A stretch of 64,000 bases of DNA, from NCBI GenBank assembly GCA_021018995.1, contig CM037588.1, forward strand, positions 90,060,765 through 90,124,764, written 5' to 3'. The stretch is from Chloranthus sessilifolius. Lineage: Eukaryota > Streptophyta > Magnoliopsida > Chloranthales > Chloranthaceae. The position numbers were made by a program, and so were the translations under genes. Below are positions 1 to 11,999 of this stretch, in pieces. Numbering within the stretch: position 1 is the stretch's first letter; each line of letters opens with the position of its first letter. Under the pieces are notes generated by a model that saw only the letters and a list, made by a program, of their open reading frames with translations, had not been told where the DNA came from and made no database searches.

Positions 1-702
1 TCAGACTTTAAATAGTATATCTCGAGAAGCGTGCCCGACTGATCACTTGTTGGACTAGGTAAACGTTAACTTGTTTGCTTTAAGTTAGATAGGTCATATG
101 ACAAATGTAGAGTATGTACATTATAAGAGTTAGTTTGATTGGGTCATATACATCTATCTAGGTGTGTATGCTTTATACTCAAGTCATGAGTGAGTTATAA
201 GGAGTTGGGAGGCTTTAATTCTCATTACATCATGTGTTGGTAGTTGAGAAGCTTAAGAGGAAGTGAATGAGACTTAAACAAGCTTTGAGTTATTATATTT
301 AGCACAATTTCACGGTGAATAACTATATGTATTTCGCACAACTGATTTAAGGTTCGGAGAATACCCCACAAATGCGGCGTGAGTTTGAGTCAATGTAGAA
401 TGAAATTTTACTCATTTGAGTAGATTTTTGGAGGCGTGAGTTTTCAATGGGAAGAGGTATGGATTTTTATGCAAGTATGTATGTAGATGTGTACGCTATG
501 GATGTGTGTATGTGTGGAGGTGAATGTTACTTGTGGATACGTATATGTGTGTTCATGTAGGATGTGAGTATCAGCACTATTGCTTTGAATGGTCTTCAGA
601 TTGAGATATGGACATCTTTCAATTAGTGTATGATTAGGTTCGATCAACATGTTACTACTTACGGCAATTTTCGAGGACGAAAATTTTATAAGGTGGGAAG
701 AA
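1..702 (+). mobile_element. Gypsy LTR-like fragment and 3' internal end with polypurine tract
   Basis: Bases 1 to about 220 resemble the first 200 bases of the LTR that begins at 703: both share a TTTRAATAGTAT..CTCGAGA..GTGCCCG start, a TATACAYCTAT block and a GTGTATG block. This is therefore a diverged LTR head cut by the window edge. Bases 660-702 hold the TTCGAGGACGAAAATTTTAT block followed by a purine-rich AAGGTGGGAAGAA run directly before the LTR, the usual place of the plus-strand priming tract in plant Ty3/gypsy elements. No coding domain is visible. The arrangement could be a 3' untranslated region carrying an older LTR piece, or two elements joined by deletion. Confidence 0.6.
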
Positions 703-1442
703 TGTAACATCCCAAAAATTTGAACTTTGAATAGTATGCCTCGAGATATGTGCCCGTCAGGTCACTAATTTTGAGCAGGTGAAAGTCAACTTGATGACTT
801 AGATTGGATTAATTTTGGTGTGAAAAGTGCACACCTGTATAGTGTTAGATCATTTTATAGGGTCTTATACACCTATTGTGGCGTGTATGCGTTTTACACG
901 TGAACCGGGCTTTTAAGTATAAGAGAGGGAGGGGCTTCTTTTAGAAGCCATTTGGTTGAAAGGTTGAGGCTTTAAGTTTCTAGAGATAGAGAGGGAGAGG
1001 AGAGAAGAGAAAGAGCAAGAGGAAGAGATGGGCTTTGGATGCATTGTGTGCGAAGGATTAAAGAAGGTGTTCTAATCCGTGTGAAATCCGAAACTCCAAG
1101 CTAAGAAGATCTAGCTTGTTATGTGAAAGCTCGGATCGAAGAATTGATGGATATAGGAGGTTTGTACGAAGAGTGTGTCGATGATCACCTAACGATCATG
1201 TCGAAATTGTGAAAATCGTGGGGCTTGGAAAGATCAAAAGGGGTTTGGAAACCCATTTGCTATCTAGGAAGAAGACGATCCGATCGGGGAGAAAATCGTT
1301 GGATTAAAGGTAAAAATTTTGATTTAAGTTGTGATTTGTATATAGATTAATCTTTAGTTAGATTATGAGTGAGAGATTTGAAGAAAATGGGTTAAGATTT
1401 AAAGAAAAATGAGTTAGAGATGCTTGAACCCGATTTTGGGTG

Positions 1443-1650
1443 AAATCTGATGAAACCGTTCGATCGAAATTAAAAATCGATCGAACAATTTCATCAAGAG
1501 TGAAATCTGAAGGTTTCTGGTCGGTTTGGAAACCGTTCGATCGGTTTTGAAAACCGTTCAAACAAAATTAGAAACCGTTCGATCGATTTTGAAAATCGTT
1601 CAAACGAAATTAGAAACCGTTCGATCGATTTTAAATCGTTCGAACAATTT
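1443..1650 (+). repeat. GTTCGATCG / AAAATCGTTC repeat cluster inside the LTR
   Basis: Imperfect direct copies of GAAACCGTTCGATCGATTTT and AAATCGTTCRAAC follow each other, each with the palindromic core CGATCG. The cluster occupies a place in the LTR comparable to the CGAGGGTCGA clusters of the gypsy element at 15-27 kb. A regulatory or structural role is only a possibility. Confidence 0.7.
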
Positions 1651-2337
1651 TGACTGGGCTCACCGATACTACTTTAGTAGTTTGGCCATAACTGTTTACC
1701 CCAAACTCCGATTGACACGATTCTTATGGCGTTGGAAAGAAGATGCTGAGCTCTACAACTTTTGTGTTATGATAAACTCATAAATCTAAAGTTTTAAAGG
1801 TCAAACTTTAGGAGAAATGTTGCATCAAATTCTATATTAGCATGAATTTGCCCGTTTCATCCTTAGTTTTGAGAAAATACTTAAATGTATATAAGTTATT
1901 AGTGAGTAGAGTTGATCTTTGATGCATCATTGTGTGCTTGTGATATATATTGAGGTGGAAGGCCATTGAAAGGACCTTGCTTGGCCTCGCGCAACCTCAA
2001 GATTAAGGTAGGGGAAACTCGACCTAAATTTATATATTTGACTTGATTCATAGTATTAAATGTGTTTGCATTAATATGATGAGTTAATCAAAGTTGGATA
2101 TATTAGAATTGGAGTCTTATGATTTGGAATATGAACTCGTGAAATCGTGATTATGCATGTGATAATGTTCGATTCTAGATAACCTTTGATATTGATGAGC
2201 TTGACTCGTGTTTTGAAAGAAAGATCTTGAGATCGCTGGTGACACTCGTGAATCATTTTGACACCCTTGGAACTGTGATTTACTCAACGACGCTTGGACT
2301 TTTGACATTTACATTTGCATTATAAATTCATTGGATT

Positions 2338-2700
2338 CTTTGACTGCATCCCTTGGGCCGACACCTATCCGCATCATACATTCATACATACCTTGGAACA
2401 TCATTGCATCCCTTAGACATCATTGCATCCCTTGGACACCTTGGAATCATTGGATACCTTTGGACATCATTGCATCCCTTGGACACTTTGGAAATATTGA
2501 ACACACTTTGGAAACATTGAACGCCATTGGGCACCTTGGAATCATTGAACACCTTTGGACACCCTTGGACATCATTGGATCCCTTGGACACTTTGGAATC
2601 ATTGGACACCTTTGGATACCACTGGACATCGTTGCATCCCTTGGACACGTTGGAAACATTGAACACCCTTGGAAACTTGGAACACCCTTAGACACCCTTG
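2338..2700 (+). repeat. Minisatellite in the LTR
   Basis: About a dozen degenerate units built on CATTGCATCCCTTGGACACC and TTGGAATCATTGGACACC follow in tandem. The unit is roughly 15-30 bp and gives long spurious open frames on both strands because it lacks stop codons. Confidence 0.8.
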
Positions 2701-3389
2701 TGTTGTTTGAGTTTGTGTTTGCAAATTCGACGTTATTTGGAATGTGTGTGAAATCTCGGATATTTTTGGATAAGTCTCATTGTTTTAAGATTCTTTTCAA
2801 TATGTGTACTTTTGGATGGAATATCATGGTAAAGTTAAATGTTTAAGGTTGAGTTTTGAAATAGAAGAAATTGATGAATGCTTTGAAATATGTGTTTGAA
2901 AAAAAAAGGGAATGATTAAGTTTTGGAAGCAGAAATTAAATGATGGTTTTGATTCTTGATTCAAGCTATGTTTTCGAATGTTAAATGTGAATTTATGCTG
3001 TTTATCCTCTACTGAGCTTAGTTGTTAACTCACCCCGACTATACGTCACAGGTGTAGGTTTGGGAGAGCCCAAATTACATACTAAAAGAAGGGAGCTTCC
3101 GCAAAAGGATTTGTACTCTGTTTAGGAATCGTAGAATTGTGCTTTGTGGATTTGGTGAGTTAAGTTTTGGTACATTCGTACTAGTATACACCATTGTTAG
3201 GTGATGGTTGGTCGTCACTGGCGTTTATTTAGTTTTGTTCTTAATGAATTTTAAATCTTGAGGTTTTAATTTTGCCATATGTAATAATTGCTTTGATTTT
3301 TGTTTATTGATGGATGTGCCAAATATTCTATATCAAATTGTGGTCTACGATCTGGCAGTTCGGGTTTTCCCATTGGGTTTAGGATAAAA

Positions 3390-3415
3390 ATATATATATA
3401 TATATATATATATAT
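3390..3415. repeat. (TA)n microsatellite
   Basis: Perfect TA dinucleotide run close to the 3' end of the LTR. Confidence 0.95.
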
Positions 3416-3454
3416 CAGGAAATTTAGGTTGGGAAAATCTGGGCTATCACAGAA

Positions 3455-4080
3455 TGATTTGAAAGAATGGTTTGAAAGAACACTGTTGTAGCCTGCAGTG
3501 TTCCAAAAGAGAATGGTTTGAAAGAACAATGTTATAGCCTGTAGGGTTCCACAACTGAGGTCAATACCTAGGGCGATGGATAAACTGTGAAGCCGAGCTT
3601 AGATTTTTTGTCGTAGTCAATAGAGAGACGCTACAAGAGAACTAAACCAAGGACTGACCCAGTGCCTCCACCGACAGCATTGAATACAAGGAAACCTGTG
3701 AGACCAGTATAGTTATCTGCAAGCTTACGGTTGCGATCCAAGCAGAGATCGACAATCTCTTTCCCAACTGAAGAATAACTGGGAAATATTAATGTCGAAG
3801 TAACGAAAAATATAGCAAGAGGGTGCACAAAAATTGGATATAGAGTTTTACTTGTGTAATGGCCACTAGCAAAGTTGTTAGCTGCATCTTCTTTTCCACT
3901 GATGAGTTGCTTTGGGTGAAAGAGCTGGCGATAAGTACCAGTCCTAACTTCATCAATGATAGTGGGTTCGAGATCAATGAATACAGCACGAGGGACGTGC
4001 TTCCCAACACCAGTTTCACTGAAGAATGTGTTGAATGCATCATCACCTCCTCCAACTGTCTTATCACTTGGCAGGAAAAG
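3455..4080 (-). pseudogene. TUA: Alpha-tubulin pseudogene (two exon pieces, intron kept)
   Basis: Reading the minus strand from 4080, the frame encodes [20 protein letters not shown] and continues through [20 protein letters not shown] to FASGHYT, the N-terminal part of plant alpha-tubulin. A canonical intron follows (donor GTAAAAC, acceptor TTCTTCAG, about 3771-3852). The next exon encodes [18 protein letters not shown] and [13 protein letters not shown], which includes the GGGTGSG GTP-binding signature with its last Gly changed to Val. The frame then stops where the family has Glu (TAG at 3641-3643). Beyond it KKSKLGFTVYPSP and VVEPY are still readable, but a segment with YN-VLSNHS is duplicated. 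The gene ends abruptly at the gypsy LTR. Tubulin would be a microtubule subunit; this copy cannot make one. Because the intron is kept it is not a processed retrocopy. Confidence 0.9.
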
Positions 4081-4319
4081 AACTACATATGAATAAACAT
4101 AGGTTGCGAGTAAATACAGATTAAATGAAGGGAATAAAGCTTTAAGCTATTCTAAGAAATTTCCAATGAAAGGCAACATAATGGCTTTTCGAAGAAGGTT
4201 TAAAAAAGATGGAACATTGAAATCAGGGCATTTATTTTTTAACAACCAAATACCTTAAATAAGGGCAACTAATAAATTAGGGCATTTATTTTTAAATAAA
4301 GTGACTAAATGCACTATAT

Positions 4320-4990
4320 AAATAAAGATGCAACTGGTGGGGCAATGCTTTGAAACCCAACACCCATGCCATTCATTTCATTTCCCTTTTTTCCCACCCC
4401 ACCATTTATAATTCCACCAACCATATGAGTACTGCCCATCTTAATGTTTGCTCCATTATTGGTATTTTTCTTCTCAGATCCACTACCTGTGTTTTTCACC
4501 ATGCTCTGATTATTACTATTTGCTGCAACATTTTTGTTGGTTTCCTCCATGACCACCCACACCAACTTTCTTCCCACCACTACCCATTTTATTACTGTTT
4601 GCTGCTACATTTTTCTTTGTATTGGCCTTATTTTCTTGCCTAAGAAGACCCATATGGTTTGCTTTGAGAAACTTCAACTCTTCTGCTTCCCCATCATCCT
4701 CATAGTCATCTTCCTCATCTTCAGAGCTAGAAGTCTAAAACTTTTTCTGGTGTTTGAAGACATTGAGGCCTTTCCTCAGGCCTTCCTTCTGCTCTTTGGT
4801 GTTCTTCCCTCCTTGGTGCAATTGGGGTCGCTGTGATTTCTGGTTTTGGTTGAACTTTTGTGACCAAACCTCTGCGTGCTTCCCAGATTTGACCTGTTTT
4901 GCAATCGAGACTGCAGAAAACACATTTCCTGAGACTGTAACCATTGTGCCCAAACATGGCATAGGAGCTTATCCATACAATATGTAGCAT
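4320..4990 (-). pseudogene. Heavy-metal-associated isoprenylated plant protein (HIPP) pseudogene
   Basis: The minus-strand frame from about 4950 reads VTVSGNVFSAVSIAKQVKSG then KHAEVWSQK, the second half of an HMA domain as in HIPPs. It is followed by an Asn/Gln/Lys-rich linker, KEGLRKGLNVFKHQKKF, a stop where the family continues, then an acidic SSSEDEEDDYEDDGEAEEL block, LKFLKANHMGLLRQ and Asn/Gly/Lys-rich C-terminal sequence (to about 4320). The first half of the HMA domain with the metal-binding Cys pair is missing, and the farnesylation CaaX end is not recognisable. HIPPs bind metals or act in stress responses at membranes; this is a 5'-truncated and frameshifted remnant. It lies on the same strand as, and next to, the tubulin fragment. 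Confidence 0.8.
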
Positions 4991-5000
4991 ATATTGTTGT

Positions 5001-5095
5001 AACACCCAAATAAAAATTAGAACCCAAGGAATATCATAAATTAAAAACATAAGTAGCAGTAACACCCAACAGAACCCAAGGAATATCAAAAATTA
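5001..5095. repeat. Short direct duplication
   Basis: AACACCCAA..AGAACCCAAGGAATATCA occurs twice about 55 bp apart, directly upstream of the HIPP remnant. Confidence 0.7.
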
Positions 5096-5099
5096 CAAA

Positions 5100-6349
5100 G
5101 TCCCCAACAATATATCTTTACAGAAAACCAGTGTTTATGATCTTCTGTTGTACATGTATACAAATATATCCCTCATTGGCATTAGACATTGATATCTTAA
5201 GATACAGGTACATCAAGCTAATCCTGTCTAATCCATGATCAGATGGTATTGGACGTTGGAATTTTATGTTGCATCACAATCTGTATATCTAGGACATGCT
5301 ATTTTTAAATCTCAACACCTTTCAATCTTAGATTGGGTGGTATTAATATCCAACGTAGACAAAAATATATTTATTAACAGATTTTTTATGAATTTAAAAA
5401 AAAAAATGAGCAACATAGTTTAAAATAGTAAAACCTTCGTAACCGGCTGATATGAGAGTTGTTCTTTCTTTTTTAGATGTTGGAGCTTGCTAGGATTTGA
5501 TCTGATTGTTTCTTTTTAAAATGAACTGCATGTAGTGGTGGAGTCAGTAAAGCCCTATCTCCCAAAAAGATAGCTAACATTGTGGATTATAAGTATGTGT
5601 GCTTGGTAACTACAATGCTCCATTCATTGAACCCCAAAATGCTATACTACTTGTCACAATAAAATAAAAGGACCGACTCTGTGGACCATCATTCAGATAT
5701 TACTGCCTTGAAGGTATGAGATGTGAGCAATCCTGACGTCAGCACATCGTACTTTGGGGGAAATTTGGGAAGAGAAAGACCGAGGCTCTGCAATTGCTTA
5801 TGCATGCATTGCCAGTTCTCTAGCCTCACCTCACCACAATGCATCCATTGCGAGATCTCTTAACAACTGTCAGCTCCTCTTTCTCTTGCAATTTCATAAA
5901 AGCCTAGAAAATCTCTGACGAAATTTATGTAAGAATTGGAGGAGATTTCAGAATAGTGTTCAAATAGATAGAATTACCTCCGACTCAATACAAGAAAAGT
6001 CAATATTGGATCAGGGAATAAAGCCATGCATACCTTTTTAGTGGCCAATTTTTCAGCCTTAAAGTAGAAGATGAACAAGATATTCTAAAAAAAAGATTGA
6101 TGGCTAGTTCATTTCATGTATTGCTTCTTTTTTTAAAAGTCTGAAAAAAGAAACGAAAGTGCAGAGTTCTAATTTTTTCCTTCTCAATTTTCTCCAAATA
6201 AAAGCTATGGCATGTCAAAAGTTGACCATTCGCAGATGTTCTTAAATCATCTCATTTGATCGCAGTTCTTCATTTGATCTTTATTGTTCCTCCTTCACCT
6301 TTTGGGGCTTGGGCTGCAACAAGAAAAGTGAGAACTTCAACTTTTGCTT

Positions 6350-6350
<1 letters not shown>
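5100..6350. other. AT-rich non-coding stretch
   Basis: No coding frame, exon-like block or transposon terminus could be recognised on either strand. Composition is AT-rich with a moderately GC-richer patch around 5700-5880. Confidence 0.5.

Positions 6351-6352
<2 letters not shown>

Positions 6353-6394
<42 letters not shown>
6353..6394. repeat. (TA)n microsatellite
   Basis: About 40 bp of TA dinucleotide repeat. Confidence 0.95.
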
Positions 6395-6398
<4 letters not shown>

Positions 6399-6559
6399 AT
6401 GCTCTAACAAATCACTTTCTATATGAAAACAATGAAACAATATTCAAAAGCAAGAACAAAAAATGATTGCACAATCAGGTTGGATCGGACATGATGTGAG
6501 TAGGCTAGATGGAAATATAAACATATTTATGAAAATAAAATCACTCATTAAAATAGAAT

Positions 6560-8130
6560 CAAATTTACCCCTAAACAAGATCAAATAAAATCTATAAGTC
6601 CCTTGGGCCAAGTTATAATATCACCAATTGTAACATCGCCAAATGTTCCTTCGCTCGCATATAATTCTGTACTGACTTCGAAAATATTATCAATTATGAT
6701 GGCGTATGAATCTCTTGACGTTGTCGCCTCTCTATGCATTCGCCCTAGTCCAATGGCTTTATTCTTTAAGTTTTTCAATAGATAGCGCATGGATGGTTGG
6801 TTCACAAGTATCTTGGGCTGAACCGATGACGGTCGAGTTCCCTAAAAAAATTATAGCCTTTAAAGTGTAGAGTTTAAGAGAGACTAAAACAACAATGCAA
6901 AAGTACTTTCAATAAGATATGACAATGACAACTCCAATGATTATTATTTCATAACATTGAATTTATACCTGATAAGAATCGAATTGGTCAACCGATGTCG
7001 ATATAGATGTCCCTTTAAAAGGAGCTAGAGGTGATAGTAAATTCACTTTTTCCTCAAGGATCTTGCGTGCTCTACGCTCCTCATCAAGCACATGTCTAAG
7101 CATATCAACTTGTGATTGAATGCTCTCACGTGCTATCTGTTCCTGGTGAGCAATCTCCCTAGCCTGAGCGGACGCTTGAATGTAGGTCTTAGATATACCC
7201 GTACCCATACCCCTTATGTTGCCCCTTCCATCACGCCCACCAACCGTAGCAATAGGGTCATTATCTAAATCTTTTTCTCCGAGGAATGAATCAGATAAGG
7301 CAAGCCTCCTAATTTCATCCTGCATAAAATAAATAATGATTAAATATAGTGATACTAAAGATCAATATTAATTATTTATCAATGGCAAATGAATAGTTAA
7401 AATAATCTTACTATTTGTGTGCCCAAGGACGTCCCATCCTTCTTAGTATGAGAGGCTAAAAATATTTGTGTCCTCGTCACTGTACCAGTCGAACTCTGTT
7501 TTTTCTATACAATAAGGTCATAAGCAATTGTGAATATTCTAAAAAATTTATTTTAAAATTTTATGTAGTAGATTTTACCATCACTTCTGCCATCTTAGCT
7601 GATCCTCGTCTACCAGTGGTGTGTGGGTTCATCATCATTTTCCTACAAGTCTTCCCCTTTTCTCGGTGTGCTTTATCTTCCTTTGTTGAGCACATTTTAA
7701 TAAATGCTTTCCAATCATCTCCCCTCACATTCTTTGGTCGATATTTCATCCGCTCTGCGTCCATTTCATATTTATCATAAATGGTGCGAAGGTCATGTTT
7801 CCATTGCTTCCAAGCTAAATTCGCTTTCGTTAAGACCATCTTTTTTTGACTAATTAGAATATTATATTTATCCTATCATGAAAATAAAACGATATCAAAA
7901 TTATTTGTAGAATAACTAAATGAAAATGGTATGAACAACATGCACTCACAGAGACAAAGCGCCATATTTTCTCCTTTATAGAAACAGGTACAATTTTCCA
8001 AGACTCAATATGTAGGTGGAAAATGAGTCCTCGTCATCCGACCAACAAATGTGGCAAAGTGAGTTGAAGTATCTCCAATAGGCTGCCCATGTTCATTCAT
8101 CTGAATTTTCAAACGCGTACCTGGATAAAT
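6560..8130 (-). pseudogene. Second CACTA gene (plant transposase, Ptta/En-Spm type), broken
   Basis: Several exon-like pieces are seen on the minus strand. The first (about 8125-7960) reads NEHGQPIGDTSTHFATFVGR and, after a one-base frameshift, ESWKIVPVSIKEKIWRFVS. The second (7839-7561) reads WKQWKHDLRTIYDKYEMDAE and continues to a GDDWKAFIKMCST-type block and a GRRGSAKMAEVM block, which is characteristic of this transposase family. The third (7325-6963) has coiled-coil-like Gln/Arg/Glu-rich sequence with QSQVDMLRHVLDEERRARK. The last (6805-6581) resembles the small C-terminal domain with a TIGDIITWPKGLI end. In plant CACTA elements such products bind subterminal repeats or assist excision. 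The frameshift and the lack of a continuous frame mark it as decayed. Confidence 0.7.
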
Positions 8131-8459
8131 AAAATATTGTTAATAATTTGTAAATAACATTTACCAAATAATAAAAAATAATCGACTAATCACTCTCTTG
8201 AGTTCCAACTGATTCAGATCCACTCGGTTCTGATCCAAACTATGCCATTATCTTTTGCTAAAAATATTGGCAAACTCTAGTTGTTGATCAAACTATCATT
8301 TAAGGATATAAAATGCATTAATAAGATAATTGAAAATTGTAGCTAACTTATAACAACATTAAAATGAGAAAATCAACAACAAGAAATATAAGTAATTCTT
8401 TTGTTACAATTATTGGATAGAAGAAATAAGGTTCAAGTGAACAATATGAAAGAACTAGA

Positions 8460-11400
8460 TTAATCTTCGTCCTCGTCCTCATCCACAACATCAGTTGCTA
8501 ATGCTAATGCTAAAGCATCTGCTTTTGGTCTTCCTTCAAGTGCTAAGGGATCTTCATAGGCATCCACATCCTGAGTCAATCTCTTTGGAGCATCCAATAC
8601 GACATACCAATCATTCCTAGTTTGATCTTTACAATAGAGGACTTGAGTGGCTTGAGAGGCAAGAATAAACGGCTCATCACCTTCATTTGAAATCCTCATA
8701 ATCTCCTAAGATTAACAAACACTAACCCAGTTTCTGGGTCAACCACACAACCATTTTTTTTATCTTCTATACAAGCCCAGTCGCAGTAGAAGACTATTTT
8801 TTTAAAGTAACCATAATCCAACTCAAGTATTTATTTGATAATACCATAATAAGTAACTTCTTCTTTCACATGGTTCTTATCTTTCACACTTGACCTGAAG
8901 CTAGTTAAAGCCTTCATGGATACTCCACTATTTTGTGTGCTTTTATGCATTTCTGATTGTGTGGTACAAAACTGATAACCATTGATCATGTAAGCATTAT
9001 ATGATATGGCATTAAAGTCTGGACCATCAGCAAGGCTCTTCATGATAGAATTTTCTTCATTTTCTAATTCTTTTCTTAACCAATGAATGTAGTTGTCCCT
9101 CTGATGCTTATTGCTTGACTTGTGATTTTGAAGATAAACCTGGTACTTCCTGTAAATATTAATTGTTAATTATATTATATCATTTTAAAAATAAAATATA
9201 TAATTTAAAAATATAAAATAAATTACTTCCTTCTCCCACTCAATATTTTCTGGATAATGCTTTAGAACCCATCTACGTATTTGTTCATACTGCACGTATT
9301 GAAGAAGATAAGTTTTTCCACTTCCATCGATAGGGTACCCAAAAGCAACATCTTGTTCCATGAACACATTTTTTCCTTTCTTATGGCTTCCTCTACTAGA
9401 ATTTGGCATATATTACATGCAATACCTCATACATTCTTCCATGAGATATTGTTCCATAATACACCCCTCTGGATATGTCTGATTTTTCACATAATGCTTA
9501 TATGTCTTCATCATCCTACACAATTTTTTCAATTAGATATCAATGTTAACGTTATTAACTAAAAGAAGTTATTAATTTTACTGCGAGAATTTACCTCTCG
9601 AAAGGATACCTCCATCGATATCGGACAAGTCCGCAAACAAGCGCTTCCTCTTCTAAGTGAACAACAAGGTGTATCATAGAAACAAAAAATGACGATGGGA
9701 AGTACTTTTCAAATACACATAGTGTTTCGACTATATGTCTTCTCATGTTCAAAAGGTCAAAATGAGAGATAACCTTGGAACATAGGACATTAAAAAATAT
9801 TGACAATTGTCGAATAACAGCTCTCAATGGTTTCTCTTTCTTGAATGAATGCATTAGCAAGACTGGCAGTAACTGTTGCATGAGGATATGATAATCATGT
9901 GACTTCAAGCCTTTGAGTTGGAATTCCTTCAAACATACCTTGTCCTTCTAATTTCCACTGTATCCAATAGAAACCTTCAAATTGTGCAAGGTTTTATAAA
10001 TTATTTCTTTTCATGCTCGTGACAAGCAAAATGGAGCTTTAGGACAATATAACTTATCATTTTCTTCCACGGGCCACAAATTCTTTCTTATATTCATATC
10101 TTTGAGATCATAACGTGCTTCAACACCATCTTTGATTTTACCCTTTGTGTCCATAATTGTAGCAATTAGGTTCTCTGTGACATTTTTTTCCACATGCATT
10201 ATATCCAAATTATGACGAATAAGAATATCCTACAAACATAAAGGACATGTGTTAATATTTGAGTGAAGTGAAGTACAAATTTCATATTAGAAAAATAAAA
10301 TATATTAATTATCCACCTTCCAATATGGTAAATCATATAGGATTGATTTCTTTGACCATGCACTGCTCTTTTCATGCTCAGTCTCGGATCTCTTCCTCTT
10401 CTTGCTTGCTACCTTTTCAAATTATGTTTTGATACATCTCATTTTGCATAGTACTTCAGAACCACTCAACCGGCGGGGATGCTTTCTATGTTCTTCCTTC
10501 CCATTAAACTGTAACTTTTGAGGTCTGAAAGGATGACTCATATCAGTAAGAAATTTTCTGTAGCCCATGTACGCATATTTCTTTCCATGTGATAACAATG
10601 TCGAATCAACCTCTTCACTACAAACAGGACAACCATACTTTCCCGCTGTCCTACATCCCGAAAGATGGCCATATGCTGGAAAATCATATATTGCCCATAA
10701 TAGAATTGCTTTCATGTTGAATATAGATTTTTTATAAGAGTCATATGTTGTAGCACCAGCGAACCATAATTCATTTAACTCTACAATCAGTGGCTGTAAG
10801 TAGACATCAATGTCGTGCCCTAGACCTTTTGGGCCTGGAATTAATAGAGTTAACATTGTAAACTCTTTTTGCATACACATAGATGGAGGAAGATTAAATG
10901 GAACAATCATAACAGACCAGCAACTATAAGAATTACTCTTGTTTCCGAAAGGATTAAATCCATCTGTTGCAAGTCCTAAACGAACATTACGTGTCTCAAG
11001 AGAAAAGTCACTCCAACGAGCTTTGATTGATTTCCAACTTGAAGAATCCACTGGATGACCCATGTAACTTTCATTTTCAATTGTATTTGCATGCCATGTC
11101 ATCGTCTCTGCAATCCATGGTACACTGTATAATCTTTAAAGTCTTTGGGTTAGTGGAAAGTATCTTAACTTCTTCCACGGTAATTGTTTAAAATTTGGCT
11201 TTGAAGCTTCCACGGGTCTCCATTTGCTCTCACCACATGTAGGACACTCATTTTTATCTGCATGATCTCTCCAATATAATATACAATCATTACGACAAGC
11301 ATGAATAATCTCATGTTTCATGCGCAAAGACTTAACCAACTTCTTTGCATCGTAGGTGCTATCAGGTAAAGTATTTGACGCGGGCAAAATTTCTTTTAGC

Positions 11401-11990
11401 ATTTTTAACAACTCTGTGAAACTTTTATTAGACCACTGATGTCTAGCCTTCATACTCAACAACTCAACTGTAGTTGACAATTTTGTATGCTCACCCTTAC
11501 ATGACGGATATAGTGGTTCTAATTCATATTTCTTCAAGTTACTGTACTCCATATCCTCAGGTAAATCATGTGGATCTTGATCATCACCTTCATCCTGATC
11601 ATCATCTTCATCCTTAGGTAAATCTTCAAGATGAACATGTCCAAATGTGTTGTTCAACATTTCTTCCATTCTTAGAAATATATCATTATTTTGGTTACTA
11701 GTTGAACTACTAGAAACCCCAACATTGACACAATTTGTAGAAGACGACTCCCCATGATACGTCCATGTCGTGTATGAACTATCCATGCCATCACAAATTA
11801 AATGCTCCATAATGGTTTCAAGGTTATGCTTTTGAAAATTTTGACATTTAACACACGGACAACAACACCAATTATCATCCTAAACATTTTGTTTTGCAAA
11901 TAAAATAAATGATGCAATGCCATCGAGATATTCAGAAGACAGACGTTCTATTATTGTCATCGATTTTTTGTTTGGGATTGCTAGAGGCAT
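8460..11990 (-). pseudogene. TNP2-like CACTA transposase, broken
   Basis: The frame can be followed from a Met near 11987 on the minus strand: ERLSSEYLDGIASFIYFAKQ, an in-frame TAG, CPCVKCQNFQKHN and MEHLICDGMDSSYTTWTYHG (transposase-associated N-terminal domain with its Cys cluster). An acidic linker, a HADKNECPTCGESKW zinc motif and LPWKKLRYFPLT lead into the core domain, with MTWHAN, RNVRLGLATDGFNPFGN, LLIPGPKGLGHDIDVYLQPL and a CPVCSEE motif. MDIMHVEKNVTENLIATIMD begins at 10208. A DUF4218-like part follows (9932-9591, LKSHDYHILMQQLLPVLL, FEKYFPSSFFVSMIHLVVHL, YRWRYPFER), then a DUF4216-like part (9409-8460). Short introns seem to separate the pieces. Stops and the loss of continuity make a working enzyme unlikely. 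Confidence 0.85.
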
Positions 11991-11999
11991 CTTCTACAA

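Larger units (their letters stand above)
703..3451 (+). mobile_element. 3' LTR of a Ty3/gypsy retrotransposon
   Basis: The segment starts TGTAACATCCC and ends GGGCTATCACA, giving TG..CA termini, and a polypurine tract lies just upstream, so it is read as a 3' LTR of 2749 bp. It contains a purine-rich leader near 900-1030, a cluster of GTTCGATCG-type repeats (1443-1650), a minisatellite (2338-2700), a block with TTAACTCACCCCGACTATACGTCACAGG (described here as a shared LTR box, 3026-3053) and a TA microsatellite near the end. The 5' LTR lies outside the window, so the target-site duplication cannot be checked. No open frame in it looks like a real protein. Confidence 0.75.
6560..11995 (-). mobile_element. 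Decayed autonomous-type CACTA (En/Spm) DNA transposon
   Basis: Two adjacent minus-strand transposase genes, a TNP2/TnpD-like gene (about 11990-8460) and a second gene of the plant transposase type paired with it (about 8130-6560), are in the order typical of plant CACTA elements. Both are broken. The coding limits are given here because CACTA termini could not be found between 5 and 6.5 kb or between 12 and 15 kb. It is the only transposase source for CACTA elements seen in the window, but it is not shown to match the termini of the short elements elsewhere. Confidence 0.8.

Noticed and set aside
2331-2846. 171-residue frame with repeated IASLGHFGIIEH units, and frames on the other strand
   Set aside because: It is a minisatellite inside an LTR; openness comes from the unit's lack of stops in several frames.
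4350-4836. Plus-strand frames over 4350-4836
   Set aside because: They are the reverse side of the HIPP remnant.
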